Of a stretch of 31,480 nt of DNA, positions 1 to 8,039 are shown in pieces; position 1 is the stretch's first letter, and every line of letters starts with the position of its first letter. The position numbers and the translations under genes were made by a program. The stretch spans positions 1 to 31,480 of the forward strand of contig JAFTZF010000012.1 in NCBI GenBank assembly GCA_017464645.1. Reading direction: 5' to 3'. The notes under the pieces are model-generated. The model made no database searches and was not told the DNA's origin. It saw nothing but the letters and a program-made list of their open reading frames with translations. This DNA comes from Lachnospiraceae bacterium. Its GTDB lineage: Bacteria > Bacillota_A > Clostridia > Lachnospirales > Lachnospiraceae.

Positions 1-2
1 AC

Positions 3-797
3 TTCCAGAAGAACCTGCAGGGGGATGTGATCGCCCTTGTGGATGCCAATGCCCAGGTGGTGGCAAGATATACCTACGATGCCTGGGGCAGCGTGACAGG
101 CGTGAAGACGAAGGATGGCACAGCCATCACCAGTTCCACACATGTGGCAAACATCAACCCATTCCGATATCGGGGCTACTATTTGGATCGTGAGACGGGG
201 CTGTATTATCTGCAGAGCCGGTATTATGATCCGGTGGTTGGTAGGTTTGTGAATGGGGATGAGGCTGGATTTGCTTGTGTTGAAATCAACCATTTGAAAT
301 GCAATTTGTATTGCTATTGTATGAATAATGTTATGAACTATGTTGATTACACTGGATATGATGCATGGGCAATTCTGTTCGATGTTGTTATTCTTATTCT
401 GCCTTTTGTGCTAATGAACTTGACACCAGTTGGGTTGATGTATAAAATTGTTAAATCGCTTTTGGTTGCAGCCTATATAGCACGGATAATTAAAGCAATA
501 GTAGATATAAAAAATGCAAAAGAAGATATAAAAAATGGAAGAAATGATTATAACACATGGTGGACTTTGTACACATCCTGGTTGGCAGTTATTTCTAATT
601 CTATTTTATTAGTTTTAGCAATAATTGGAATTACATTTAAAATGTTTTCAAGTCGTGTTCAAGAAACACTTATTGCAGAGACTCTTCATATAATGAATTT
701 AGTATGGGGCACAGCATTTTTTGGATCACTAGTTCTAAATGATATTGTTGTATTACTTACTACCAATAAAAAACCCAAAAGGAGAGAGGTGGGATAG
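3..797 (+). CDS. RHS/YD-repeat polymorphic toxin, C-terminal part (5' end outside window)
   Basis: The reading frame is open from the window edge, so this is the 3' end of a larger gene; GTG at 27 is not a credible start because the coding sense continues upstream. The first ~75 residues are the conserved RHS-associated core, with YTYDAWG, NPFRYRGYYLD, ETGLYYLQSRYYDP and GRFVNGDE. In this family the core closes a shell around a variable C-terminal toxin. After YVDYTG (near residue 110) the composition changes: the DNA becomes AT-rich and the protein strongly hydrophobic, with about three or four possible membrane segments (roughly residues 114-150, 183-208 and 222-247). No nuclease, deaminase or ADP-ribosyltransferase motif is visible. 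A membrane-acting or pore-forming tip is inferred from hydrophobicity only. The next gene begins 2 nt after the stop and is the likely immunity gene. RHS identity is secure; toxin activity is not shown. Confidence 0.88.
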   Translation, partial: FQKNLQGDVIALVDANAQVVARYTYDAWGSVTGVKTKDGTAITSSTHVANINPFRYRGYYLDRETGLYYLQSRYYDPVVGRFVNGDEAGFACVEINHLKCNLYCYCMNNVMNYVDYTGYDAWAILFDVVILILPFVLMNLTPVGLMYKIVKSLLVAAYIARIIKAIVDIKNAKEDIKNGRNDYNTWWTLYTSWLAVISNSILLVLAIIGITFKMFSSRVQETLIAETLHIMNLVWGTAFFGSLVLNDIVVLLTTNKKPKRREVG

Positions 798-798
798 T

Positions 799-1317
799 TT
801 GTTTTTTTGGCCGGAAGAAGTGTATGATGCTTGGTATGAATCTATAGCAAGAGATGTTGGAAGAGGATTAGGAGGCCTTGTAGCAATTATTGTGGCAATT
901 TTTCTTGTGAGAGTTATAATTCAAAAGCAAGATGATAGAAAGTTGATTTTAGGATTAAACATCTTTTGGGCAATTATCGGATCTTATGATCTTGTGCTAT
1001 ATGTTAGGGCCCCACTTAGCGTTGTATTTTTCGGAGTTGCGACTGTTTTTGGATGTTATATTTTCTGTAGTAAAGAAACACAGAAAGCTTGGGATGATAA
1101 GGAGCGAGAAGGTGTTATATCTTCTCATAAATCTGTTTTCGAAAAACAGAGAGCGGATTTTCAAGCCCTCTCTCCAGAAGAACAACAGGAGTGGTATGAA
1201 AATTATTTAAAAGGGGCTCCGCATAGATTGACTATAAAAGATGTTATACTAATGAATTTATTAGCTTTTTTCTTGGCAAATTCTGTTAAGTTGGGATATT
1301 GGTTCTTGGTTAGTTGA
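799..1317 (+). CDS. Small membrane protein, candidate immunity protein for the RHS tip
   Basis: This 172-aa protein belongs to no family I recognise. I chose TTG at 799: GGAGAGAGG at 781-789 lies about 9 nt upstream, inside the end of the RHS gene, and the RHS stop is at 795-797. An in-frame ATG at 739 exists but has no Shine-Dalgarno and would overlap the RHS coding sequence by 59 nt. Hydrophobic segments lie near residues 22-40, 50-66, 71-85 and 152-170, with a charged cytoplasm-like stretch rich in Glu, Lys and Gln between them (about 88-145). The DNA is as AT-rich as the RHS tip, unlike the GC-rich genes further right. A small gene directly after an RHS C-terminus is the usual place for cognate immunity, and a membrane immunity protein would suit a membrane toxin. 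That role is inferred from position and topology. Confidence 0.65.
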   Translation: MFFWPEEVYDAWYESIARDVGRGLGGLVAIIVAIFLVRVIIQKQDDRKLILGLNIFWAIIGSYDLVLYVRAPLSVVFFGVATVFGCYIFCSKETQKAWDDKEREGVISSHKSVFEKQRADFQALSPEEQQEWYENYLKGAPHRLTIKDVILMNLLAFFLANSVKLGYWFLVS

Positions 1318-1398
1318 AAGATAGACTGGTATCGAACTATATGAGCAGTAAATGAGTATATGCGCTAAATAGAATACTTTAATGCAAATAAAATGAGA

Positions 1399-1421
1399 GC
1401 CCCAAGTCATCGACTTGGGGC
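1399..1421 (-). terminator. Likely terminator of argG, possibly bidirectional
   Basis: A perfect 10-bp inverted repeat, GCCCCAAGTC / GACTTGGGGC, encloses a 3-nt loop. Read on the minus strand it lies about 40 nt past the argG stop and is followed by a T-rich stretch (TCTCATTTTATTT). On the plus strand the flank is less T-rich, so termination of the RHS/immunity transcript from the other side is only possible. Confidence 0.65.
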
Positions 1422-1459
1422 GCCTACATTTATTTATCGCAACAATATTTTCTCAACCC

Positions 1460-2686
1460 TTATTTCTGGCTGTTCTTAACCTCAGCCATCTTCATGGCGC
1501 GAACCTTCAGGGGCAGACCGAACAGGGTGATGAAGCCGCTGGCGTCGTTGTGGTCGTACAGGTCGCCGGTGGTGAAGGAAGCCAGGGACTCATTGTACAG
1601 GCTGTAGGGAGAGGTGGTGCCGGCCTTGATGATGTTGCCCTTGTAGAGCTTGAATTTTACTTCGCCGGTCACATATTCCTGGGTGCTGGTCACGAAAGCC
1701 TGGATCGCTTCCCGCAGGGGAGTGAACCATTTTCCTTCGTATACTACCTGAGCCAGCTTGTTGCCCATGTCCTTCTTGGTCTCCATGGTGGCGCGGTCTA
1801 ATACCAGCTCTTCCAGCTGCTCATGGGCTGCCATCAGGATGGTTCCGCCGGGAGTCTCGTATACGCCACGGGACTTCATACCAACCACACGGTTCTCTAC
1901 GATATCTACGATACCGATACCGTGCTTTCCGCCCAGAGCGTTCAGCTCTCTGATGATATCGGAAACCTTCATGGATTTGCCGTTTACGGAGGTGGGAACA
2001 CCCTTTTCAAAGGTCATGGTTACATATTCGCCTTCATCCGGTGCATTTTCGGGAGAAACGCCCAGCACCAGCATGTTGTCAAAGTGGGGTTCGTTTGCCG
2101 GGTCTTCCAGCTCCAGACCCTCGTGGCTTAAGTGCCACAGGTTGCGGTCACGGCTGTAGCTGTGGCTGTGGTCGAAGGGCAGGTCGATGCCGTGCTTTTT
2201 GCAGTAGTCGATCTCGTCTTCCCGGGACTGCATGGTCCATACATCCGTCATTCTCCAGGGAGCGATGATCTTCAGGTCCGGAGCAAGAGCGCGGATGCCC
2301 AGCTCGAAACGGATCTGGTCATTTCCTTTGCCGGTAGCACCGTGGCAGATGGCAGAAGCACCTTCTTTGCGGGCGATCTCCACCAGCTTCTTTGCGATGG
2401 CAGGACGAGCCATGGAGGTTCCCAGCAGATATTTGTGCTCGTAAACAGCGCCTGCCTGCACACAGGGCATAATGTACTCGTCGCAGAATTCATCTACGAT
2501 ATCTTCAATATATAATTTGGATGCGCCGGAGAGCTTTGCACGCTCATCCAGTCCCTCCAGCTCGTTTCCCTGTCCGCAGTCTACGCAGCAGCAGATAACG
2601 TCGTAATCAAAATTTTCCTTTAACCAGGGAATGATGGCAGTGGTATCCAGACCACCGGAATAGGCCAAAACAACTTTTTCTTTCAT
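1460..2686 (-). CDS. argG: Argininosuccinate synthase
   Basis: ArgG joins citrulline and aspartate using ATP to form argininosuccinate, the penultimate step of arginine synthesis, in the cytoplasm. The 408-aa length fits the family (about 400). The N-terminal ATP pyrophosphatase loop AYSGGLDTT (residues 8-16) is intact, as are GATGKGNDQ for the substrate site and the later [15 protein letters not shown] block. The ATG at 2686 is preceded by AGGAGG (plus-strand CCTCCT at 2697-2702), about 10 nt away. The gene diverges from argC-GNAT-argJ-argB-argD across a shared regulatory region, and its promoter overlaps an ARG-box-like site, so ArgR repression by arginine is expected. argH, argF and carAB are not in the window, so the pathway must be completed elsewhere. 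The gene looks intact. Confidence 0.97.
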   Translation of the reverse strand: MKEKVVLAYSGGLDTTAIIPWLKENFDYDVICCCVDCGQGNELEGLDERAKLSGASKLYIEDIVDEFCDEYIMPCVQAGAVYEHKYLLGTSMARPAIAKKLVEIARKEGASAICHGATGKGNDQIRFELGIRALAPDLKIIAPWRMTDVWTMQSREDEIDYCKKHGIDLPFDHSHSYSRDRNLWHLSHEGLELEDPANEPHFDNMLVLGVSPENAPDEGEYVTMTFEKGVPTSVNGKSMKVSDIIRELNALGGKHGIGIVDIVENRVVGMKSRGVYETPGGTILMAAHEQLEELVLDRATMETKKDMGNKLAQVVYEGKWFTPLREAIQAFVTSTQEYVTGEVKFKLYKGNIIKAGTTSPYSLYNESLASFTTGDLYDHNDASGFITLFGLPLKVRAMKMAEVKNSQK

Positions 2687-2740
2687 TTCTATAATCCTCC
2701 TGAATCCTTAACGATTTTCATCGGTCATTTCATAGTACCT

Positions 2741-2769
2741 AATATACAACAAATGTAATAAATATGCAA
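2741..2769 (-). promoter_or_regulatory. argG promoter
   Basis: On the minus strand, TTGCAT (plus 2764-2769) and TATATT (plus 2741-2746) are separated by exactly 17 bp. Transcription would begin near 2734, giving a leader of about 48 nt before the argG ATG at 2686. The -35 lies inside the ARG-box-like operator at 2753-2770. Confidence 0.65.
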
Positions 2770-2770
2770 G
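2753..2770. promoter_or_regulatory. ARG-box-like ArgR operator over the argG -35
   Basis: The 18-bp element ATGTAATAAATATGCAAG resembles the Gram-positive ARG box (ArgR/AhrC site, approximately CATGAATAAAAATGCAAG). A weaker second half follows directly (TGAAAATTTATACAT, 2771-2785), so a tandem site is possible. A repressor bound here would cover the argG -35. The match is by eye. Confidence 0.55.
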
Positions 2771-2841
2771 TGAAAATTTATACATAGATTTCAAAAAATG
2801 GGGCCGGTCTTTATGCAAAGTGCCAGTATGAAAGAAAAGTA

Positions 2842-2870
2842 TTGAAAAATAGGGAAAACAGAGGTACAAT
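2842..2870 (+). promoter_or_regulatory. Candidate distal promoter P1 of the argC operon
   Basis: TTGAAA (2842-2847) and TACAAT (2865-2870) are spaced by 17 bp. The predicted start near 2877 would leave a leader of about 230 nt to the argC ATG, and that leader would contain the tandem ARG boxes at 2937-2974. Confidence 0.6.
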
Positions 2871-2936
2871 AGGGATCAAACAGAGCCATTGAAAGAAGTG
2901 CGAAAGATGATTTCAGCGGATTTTCAAGGAAAAAAA

Positions 2937-2974
2937 TATGCAAAATATTCATTAAAAATGCATAAAAATAAATT
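2937..2974. promoter_or_regulatory. Tandem ARG-box-like operators upstream of argC
   Basis: Two 18-bp AT-rich imperfect palindromes, TATGCAAAATATTCATTA (2937-2954) and AATGCATAAAAATAAATT (2957-2974), are separated by 2 bp. Both carry ATGCA/TTCAT-type arms of the ArgR/AhrC box. Paired boxes 2-3 bp apart are the usual ArgR hexamer target. They lie between two candidate promoters, downstream of P1 and about 60 bp upstream of P2. Confidence 0.6.
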
Positions 2975-3032
2975 TTGTGCGAAAAAGGAAAGGCAGAAGG
3001 GCGGGAAACATCCTTTTATTAGGTAGAATCTC

Positions 3033-3061
3033 TTGCATCTGCAGTTCAAAAGTGGTACGAT
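3033..3061 (+). promoter_or_regulatory. Candidate proximal promoter P2 of the argC operon
   Basis: TTGCAT (3033-3038) and TACGAT (3056-3061) are spaced by 17 bp. The start would lie near 3068, about 42 nt before the argC ATG at 3110. The -10 is weaker than that of P1, so which promoter is used cannot be decided from sequence. Confidence 0.45.
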
Positions 3062-3109
3062 ACGGTATTGGGTGAAAGTTTACCCATACAGGCAAGAAGG
3101 AGAATTGTG

Positions 3110-4150
3110 ATGGTTAAAGTAGGAATTATCGGATCTACAGGATATGCCGGCGGTGAGCTGGTGCGTCTGCTTATGGGACATCCCCAGGCAGAGATTAAAT
3201 GGTATGGTTCCAGAAGTTACATAGATAAAAAGTACGCAGATGTATATCAGAACATGTTCCAGATCGTGGAGGATGTGTGCAAGGATGATAATATGGAAGC
3301 TCTGGCACAGGAAGTGGATGTGATCTTCACGGCCACACCCCAGGGCCTGTGCGCTTCCCTGGTAAAGGAAGAGATTTTGTCCAAGGTAAAGATCATTGAC
3401 TTGAGCGCAGACTTCCGGATCAAGGATGTGGATGTTTACGAGAAGTGGTACGGGATTACCCATCCCTGTCCCCAGTACATTCCCGAGGCGGTGTACGGTC
3501 TTTGTGAGATCAACAGGGAAGCAGTGAAGGGCGCCCGCATTCTGGCAAATCCGGGATGCTATCCCACCTGCAGTACCCTGTCCATTTACCCGCTGGTAAA
3601 GGAGGGTATCATTGATCCGGCTACCATTATTATCGATGCCAAGTCCGGTACTTCCGGTGCAGGCCGCGGTGCAAAGGTAGATAATCTGTACTGTGAAGTC
3701 AATGAAAATATTAAGGCCTACGGCGTGGCAGGCCATCGCCACACTCCTGAGATCGAGGAGCAGCTGACTTACGCAGCAGGGGAGCCGGTGCTGCTTAACT
3801 TTACCCCGCACCTGGTGCCCATGAACCGTGGTATTCTGATCACTGCCTATGCTTCTTTAAAGAAGGATGTGACCTACGAGGAAGTAAAGGCCATTTATGA
3901 CAAATATTACGCAGACGAGCAGTTTGTCCGCGTGCTGAACAAGGATGTATGCCCCCAGACCAAATGGGTGGAGGGCAGCAACTATGTGGATGTGAACTTC
4001 AAGATCGATCCCAGGACCCGCCGCGTTATCATGATGGGTGCCATGGACAATCTGGTGAAGGGCGCAGCCGGTCAGGCTGTCCAGAACATGAACCTGATGT
4101 TTGGACTGCCGGAGAATATGGGACTGAATCTGGTGCCTATGTTCCCCTAG
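3110..4150 (+). CDS. argC: N-acetyl-gamma-glutamyl-phosphate reductase
   Basis: ArgC reduces N-acetylglutamyl phosphate to the semialdehyde with NADPH, the third step of ornithine synthesis. I start it at ATG 3110, giving 346 aa and the family-typical N-terminus MVKVGIIGSTGYAGGE. GAAGGAGA at 3096-3103 is correctly spaced. The frame is open further upstream to TTG 3068, but those residues are not family-like. The N-terminal Rossmann motif GSTGYAGG binds NADP. The catalytic cysteine is Cys150 in NPGCYPT, followed by the KSGTSGAGR and GHRHTPEIE substrate-site motifs. It is the first gene of a run that continues with a GNAT acetyltransferase, argJ, argB and argD. ArgR control through the upstream operators is inferred. 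The gene is complete. Confidence 0.96.
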   Translation: MVKVGIIGSTGYAGGELVRLLMGHPQAEIKWYGSRSYIDKKYADVYQNMFQIVEDVCKDDNMEALAQEVDVIFTATPQGLCASLVKEEILSKVKIIDLSADFRIKDVDVYEKWYGITHPCPQYIPEAVYGLCEINREAVKGARILANPGCYPTCSTLSIYPLVKEGIIDPATIIIDAKSGTSGAGRGAKVDNLYCEVNENIKAYGVAGHRHTPEIEEQLTYAAGEPVLLNFTPHLVPMNRGILITAYASLKKDVTYEEVKAIYDKYYADEQFVRVLNKDVCPQTKWVEGSNYVDVNFKIDPRTRRVIMMGAMDNLVKGAAGQAVQNMNLMFGLPENMGLNLVPMFP

Positions 4151-4202
4151 TGCGGGTGCGGCTGCCGGTTATAATGAACTTTTAAGAAAAGAGACGAGTG
4201 AT

Positions 4203-4649
4203 ATGGAAATACGGACAATGACCATAGAAGATTACGATGGAGTCTACGCCCTGTGGATGACCATCAAGGGCTTTGCCATCCGCAGCATTGATGATTCCCG
4301 GGTGGGCGTGGAGCGCTTCTTGAAGAGAAATCCCACCACCAGCGTGGTGGCTGTGGAGGACGGCAGGATCGTGGGAAGCATTCTGTGCGGACATGACGGA
4401 CGCCGGGGCTGCCTGTATCATGTGTGTGTCCATGAGGACTACCGCATGCGGGGCATCGGCAAGCAGATGGTGGTATTTTGCATGAATGCCCTGAAAGAGG
4501 AGCAGATCAGTAAGGTGTCCCTGATCGCATTTACCAGAAATGACATTGGAAATGCCTTCTGGAACCGCATCGGCTGGACCAGACGGCTGGACCTGAATTA
4601 CTATGACTTTACCTTAAATGAGGCAAATATTACGGCCTTTAACGAGTGA
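4203..4649 (+). CDS. GNAT-family N-acetyltransferase embedded in the arg operon
   Basis: This 148-aa single-domain protein has the acetyl-CoA pyrophosphate-binding motif YRMRGIGKQM (about residues 80-89) and a C-terminal FWNRIGW segment, typical of GNAT enzymes related to YpeA. GNATs move an acetyl group from acetyl-CoA to an amine. It lies 52 nt after argC, and its TGA (4647-4649) is 17 nt before the argJ ATG, so it is probably cotranscribed with the pathway. The position suggests an acetylation in arginine synthesis, such as N-acetylglutamate supply to prime the ArgJ cycle, or acetylation of a related amino acid. It is much shorter than the classical amino-acid-kinase-fused ArgA. The substrate cannot be read from the sequence. 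The Shine-Dalgarno is weak (AAAGAGACGAG), which may reflect translational coupling. Confidence 0.85.
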   Translation: MEIRTMTIEDYDGVYALWMTIKGFAIRSIDDSRVGVERFLKRNPTTSVVAVEDGRIVGSILCGHDGRRGCLYHVCVHEDYRMRGIGKQMVVFCMNALKEEQISKVSLIAFTRNDIGNAFWNRIGWTRRLDLNYYDFTLNEANITAFNE

Positions 4650-4666
4650 TGAGGAGGAATACGCAT

Positions 4667-5890
4667 ATGAAAGAAATCGCAGGCGGCGTTACAGCGGCAA
4701 AGGGCTTTGAGGCAGCAGCTGCAGCAGCCAGGATCAAATACGCAGGCAGAACCGATATGGCTCTGATCTACAGCCAGGCACCCTGTCAGGCGGCAGGCAC
4801 CTTTACCACCAATGTGGTAAAAGCAGCTCCGGTGAAATGGGACCGCCAGCTTGTGGAAGAGTCCCCCTATGTGCAGGCAGTTGTGATCAACGCAGGTATT
4901 GCCAATGCATGCACCGGCGAAGAGGGCATGGGCTATTGCAGGGAAACTGCAGAAGAGGCAGCCAAGGTATTTGATATTCCGGCCTCTGCGGTACTGGTGG
5001 CTTCCACAGGTGTGATCGGTATGCAGCTTCCCATGAACCGCATCAAAAACGGCATCCACTTGTTAAAGGAAGCTAAGGGCGAATCCCTGGAGCATGGAAC
5101 AGAGGCTTCCAAAGCCATTATGACTACTGATACTGTGAATAAAGAGATCGCAGTGGAGTTTACCGTAGGCGGCAAGACCGTTCACATGGGCGGCATGTGC
5201 AAAGGCTCCGGCATGATCCATCCCAACATGTGCACCATGCTGGGTTTTGTGACCACCGATGTGAAGATTTCCAAGGAGCTGCTGACCAAGGCAGTGAAAG
5301 AAGATGTAAAAGACACCTTCAATATGATCTCCGTGGATGGAGACACCTCCACCAATGACACCCTGCTGGTGCTGGCAAACGGTATGGCAGAGAACCCGGA
5401 GATTACCGAAGAAGGCGAGGATTTTGAAGCATTCAAGGCGGCTCTTCGCTATGTAAATACATATCTGGCCAAGAAGATGGCAGGAGACGGAGAGGGTGCT
5501 ACCGCACTTCTGGAAATCACCATGAAGGGCTGTGAGAGCAAGGAGCAGGCTGCTTTGCTGGCCAAGTCCGTGGTGACATCCAGTCTGGTAAAGGCAGCTA
5601 TGTATGGCCATGATGCCAACTGGGGCAGAATCCTCTGCGCCATGGGATATTCCGGCGCACAGTTCGACCCGGAGAAGGTGGATCTGTATTTTGAGAGCAC
5701 AGCCGGTTCTCTGAAGATTATTGAGAACGGCGTGTCCACCGGTTACAGCGAGGAGCTGGCGACTAAGATCCTCTCTGAGCCGGAAGTGACTGTCATCGCA
5801 GATGTGAAGATGGGAGAGGCCACCGCCACTGCCTGGGGCTGCGATCTGACTTATGACTATGTAAAAATCAACGGAGATTACCGCTCTTAA
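4667..5890 (+). CDS. argJ: Bifunctional ornithine acetyltransferase / N-acetylglutamate synthase
   Basis: ArgJ transfers acetyl from N-acetylornithine to glutamate, closing the acetyl cycle; bifunctional members also use acetyl-CoA. The start is ATG 4667, giving 407 aa, with GAGGAGG at 4651-4657; the frame runs open to GTG 4646, which overlaps the preceding stop and has no ribosome site. The precursor self-cleaves before a conserved threonine. Here the site is [12 protein letters not shown], so Thr190 is the nucleophile of the beta chain. The residue before it is Cys where many family members have Ala. The [19 protein letters not shown] and [11 protein letters not shown] blocks are intact. 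Presence of argJ means this organism uses the recycling (cyclic) route. Monofunctional and bifunctional forms cannot be told apart by eye. Confidence 0.96.
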   Translation: MKEIAGGVTAAKGFEAAAAAARIKYAGRTDMALIYSQAPCQAAGTFTTNVVKAAPVKWDRQLVEESPYVQAVVINAGIANACTGEEGMGYCRETAEEAAKVFDIPASAVLVASTGVIGMQLPMNRIKNGIHLLKEAKGESLEHGTEASKAIMTTDTVNKEIAVEFTVGGKTVHMGGMCKGSGMIHPNMCTMLGFVTTDVKISKELLTKAVKEDVKDTFNMISVDGDTSTNDTLLVLANGMAENPEITEEGEDFEAFKAALRYVNTYLAKKMAGDGEGATALLEITMKGCESKEQAALLAKSVVTSSLVKAAMYGHDANWGRILCAMGYSGAQFDPEKVDLYFESTAGSLKIIENGVSTGYSEELATKILSEPEVTVIADVKMGEATATAWGCDLTYDYVKINGDYRS

Positions 5891-5904
5891 GAAGGAGGTT
5901 TCCC

Positions 5905-6810
5905 ATGAGTATGAATACAGATATGGAAAAATACATGGAGAAAGCAGAGGTGCTTATTGAGGCCCTGCCCTACATCCAGCACTTCAACCGGAAGATCATT
6001 GTAGTGAAATACGGCGGCAGCGCCATGGTGGATGAAAATCTGAAAAAGAATGTCATCAAGGATGTGACCCTGCTAAAGCTGGTTGGCTTTAAGCCCATCA
6101 TCGTACACGGCGGCGGCAAGGAGATCAGCCGCTGGGTAGGCAAGGTAGGCATGGAGCCCCACTTTATCAATGGCCTGCGCGTGACTGATGCGGAGACCAT
6201 GGAGATCGCTGAGATGGTATTGAATAAAGTCAATAAGGAGCTGGTGCAGCTGGTCCAGAGCCTGGGCGAAAAGGCAGTGGGTATCAGCGGCAAGGACGGC
6301 GGACTCCTCAAGGTGGAGAAGCGTCTGTCTGACGGCCAGGACATTGGTTTTGTGGGCGAGATCACAGAGGTGCAGCCCAAGGTGCTTTATGACCTGCTGG
6401 AAAAGGATTTCCTGCCGATCGTATGCCCCGTTGGCATGGATGAAAGCTTCCAGACCTACAACATCAATGCAGATGACGCAGCCTGTGCCATTGCCCGTGC
6501 AGTGGGAGCAGATAAGCTGGCTTTCCTGACCGATATCGAAGGAGTGTACAGGGATAAAGACGATCCCTCCAGCCTGATTTCCGAGATCACTGTATCTGAG
6601 GCCCGTGAGCTGATTGCAGGAGGAACCATCGGAGGAGGCATGCTGCCTAAGCTGAACAACTGCATCGATGCCATTGAGAACGGTGTTTCCAGAGTACACA
6701 TTATTGACGGACGCATGGCACACAGCCTGCTGATGGAAATTTTTACAAATAAAGGTATCGGCACAGCCATTCTGGGAGATAAGGAGAATAAATTCTATGA
6801 TGGAAAATAA
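5905..6810 (+). CDS. argB: Acetylglutamate kinase
   Basis: ArgB phosphorylates N-acetylglutamate with ATP. The protein is 301 aa with a start at ATG 5905, 6 nt after AAGAAGGAGG (5889-5898). The kinase motifs VKYGGSAM (about 34-41), [10 protein letters not shown] and [12 protein letters not shown] are present. Two features match the arginine-sensitive hexameric class: an N-terminal helix before the kinase core (about residues 8-26, [20 protein letters not shown]) and the C-terminal [22 protein letters not shown] segment that forms the arginine site. End-product inhibition by arginine is therefore likely (family knowledge). It lies 14 nt after argJ, and argD overlaps its last 14 nt. Confidence 0.96.
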   Translation: MSMNTDMEKYMEKAEVLIEALPYIQHFNRKIIVVKYGGSAMVDENLKKNVIKDVTLLKLVGFKPIIVHGGGKEISRWVGKVGMEPHFINGLRVTDAETMEIAEMVLNKVNKELVQLVQSLGEKAVGISGKDGGLLKVEKRLSDGQDIGFVGEITEVQPKVLYDLLEKDFLPIVCPVGMDESFQTYNINADDAACAIARAVGADKLAFLTDIEGVYRDKDDPSSLISEITVSEARELIAGGTIGGGMLPKLNNCIDAIENGVSRVHIIDGRMAHSLLMEIFTNKGIGTAILGDKENKFYDGK

Positions 6811-8002
6811 GATTCGGGAAGATGCCGAGCAGGTAGTTCTGCATACATACAACCGGTATCCGCTGGTGCTGGACAAGGGCCAGGGCGTATACCTGTATGA
6901 CGTGGACGGAAAGGAGTATCTGGATTTTGCAGCAGGTATTGCCGTACAGTCCCTGGGATATCACTATCCCGGCTATGACGAGGCTCTGAAGGCCCAGATC
7001 GACAAGCTGACCCATATTTCCAATCTGTACTACAGCGCTCCCATGGAGGAGGCTGCCCGCAGAGTGATCGCAGCTACCGGCATGAGCAAGGTGTTTTTCA
7101 CCAACAGCGGTACAGAGTCTATTGAGGGGGCACTGAAAGCTGCCCGTCGGTATTCCTACAACAAATACGGTGAGAACCGCTATGAGATCATTGCCATGAA
7201 CCATTCCTTCCATGGCAGAAGTAGGGGCGCGCTGGCTGTGACCGGAAACGAGAAGTATCAGATTCCCTTCCGTCCGCTGGTGGATGGAGTGAAATTTGCA
7301 GAGTATAACGATCTGGAGAGTGTAAAGGCTCAGATCACAGATAAGACCTGTGCCATTATCATGGAGACTGTCCAGGGTGAGGGCGGCATTTATCCGGCTA
7401 CAGAGGAGTTCTTAAAGGGCGTACGTGCCCTTTGCGATGAGAAGGATCTGATCCTGATCCTGGATGAGATCCAGTGCGGTATGGGCCGGACCGGTTCCAT
7501 GTTTGCATGGCAGGCGTACGGTGTAGAGCCGGATATCATGACCTGTGCGAAAGCGCTGGGCTGCGGTGTGCCTGTAGGAGCCTTTGTATTGAATGAGAAG
7601 GCGGCTGCCAATTCCCTGGCGCCCGGAGACCACGGAACCACCTATGGAGGCAATCCCTTTGTGTGCGCTGCAGTAGCTGCTGTACTGGAAATTTTTGAGA
7701 AAGATCACATTGTAGAGCATGTGCGCCAGGTTTCTGCTTATCTGGAGGAGAAGCTGGATGAACTGGTGGAAAAATACGATTGCATTGCCAGCCGCCGTGG
7801 AAAAGGCCTCATGCAGGGGCTGGTAATCCAGGGTAGACCTGTGGGTCAGGTTGTGGTAAAATCTTTAGAGGAAGGTTTGATTGTAATTACAGCCGGCTCT
7901 GATGTGCTTCGTCTCGTTCCGCCTCTGGTAATTGAGAAGGCCCATGTGGATGAGCTGGTAGAGAAACTCACCCGGGCGCTGGATAAGGTTCTGGCAGAAT
8001 AA
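6797..8002 (+). CDS. argD: Acetylornithine aminotransferase
   Basis: ArgD is a class-III PLP aminotransferase that converts N-acetylglutamate semialdehyde to N-acetylornithine with glutamate as donor. It is 401 aa. The PLP lysine is Lys252 in [10 protein letters not shown]; upstream are the cofactor motifs TNSGTES, NHSFHGR and [12 protein letters not shown]. The ATG at 6797 lies inside the end of argB (14-nt overlap) with AAGGAG at 6781-6786, so translational coupling is likely; a second ATG at 6800 is nearly equivalent. It is the last recognisable arginine gene of the run, but the next gene is only 37 nt away with no terminator, so the transcript probably continues. Confidence 0.95.
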   Translation: MMENKIREDAEQVVLHTYNRYPLVLDKGQGVYLYDVDGKEYLDFAAGIAVQSLGYHYPGYDEALKAQIDKLTHISNLYYSAPMEEAARRVIAATGMSKVFFTNSGTESIEGALKAARRYSYNKYGENRYEIIAMNHSFHGRSRGALAVTGNEKYQIPFRPLVDGVKFAEYNDLESVKAQITDKTCAIIMETVQGEGGIYPATEEFLKGVRALCDEKDLILILDEIQCGMGRTGSMFAWQAYGVEPDIMTCAKALGCGVPVGAFVLNEKAAANSLAPGDHGTTYGGNPFVCAAVAAVLEIFEKDHIVEHVRQVSAYLEEKLDELVEKYDCIASRRGKGLMQGLVIQGRPVGQVVVKSLEEGLIVITAGSDVLRLVPPLVIEKAHVDELVEKLTRALDKVLAE

Positions 8003-8039
8003 GTGCTGCGTCCGGAAGTAGTATAGAAAGGATCGCAGT

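Noticed and set aside
739..798. ATG at 739 as start of the RHS-adjacent membrane protein
   Set aside because: It lies inside the RHS gene with no ribosome site; TTG 799 has a good one.
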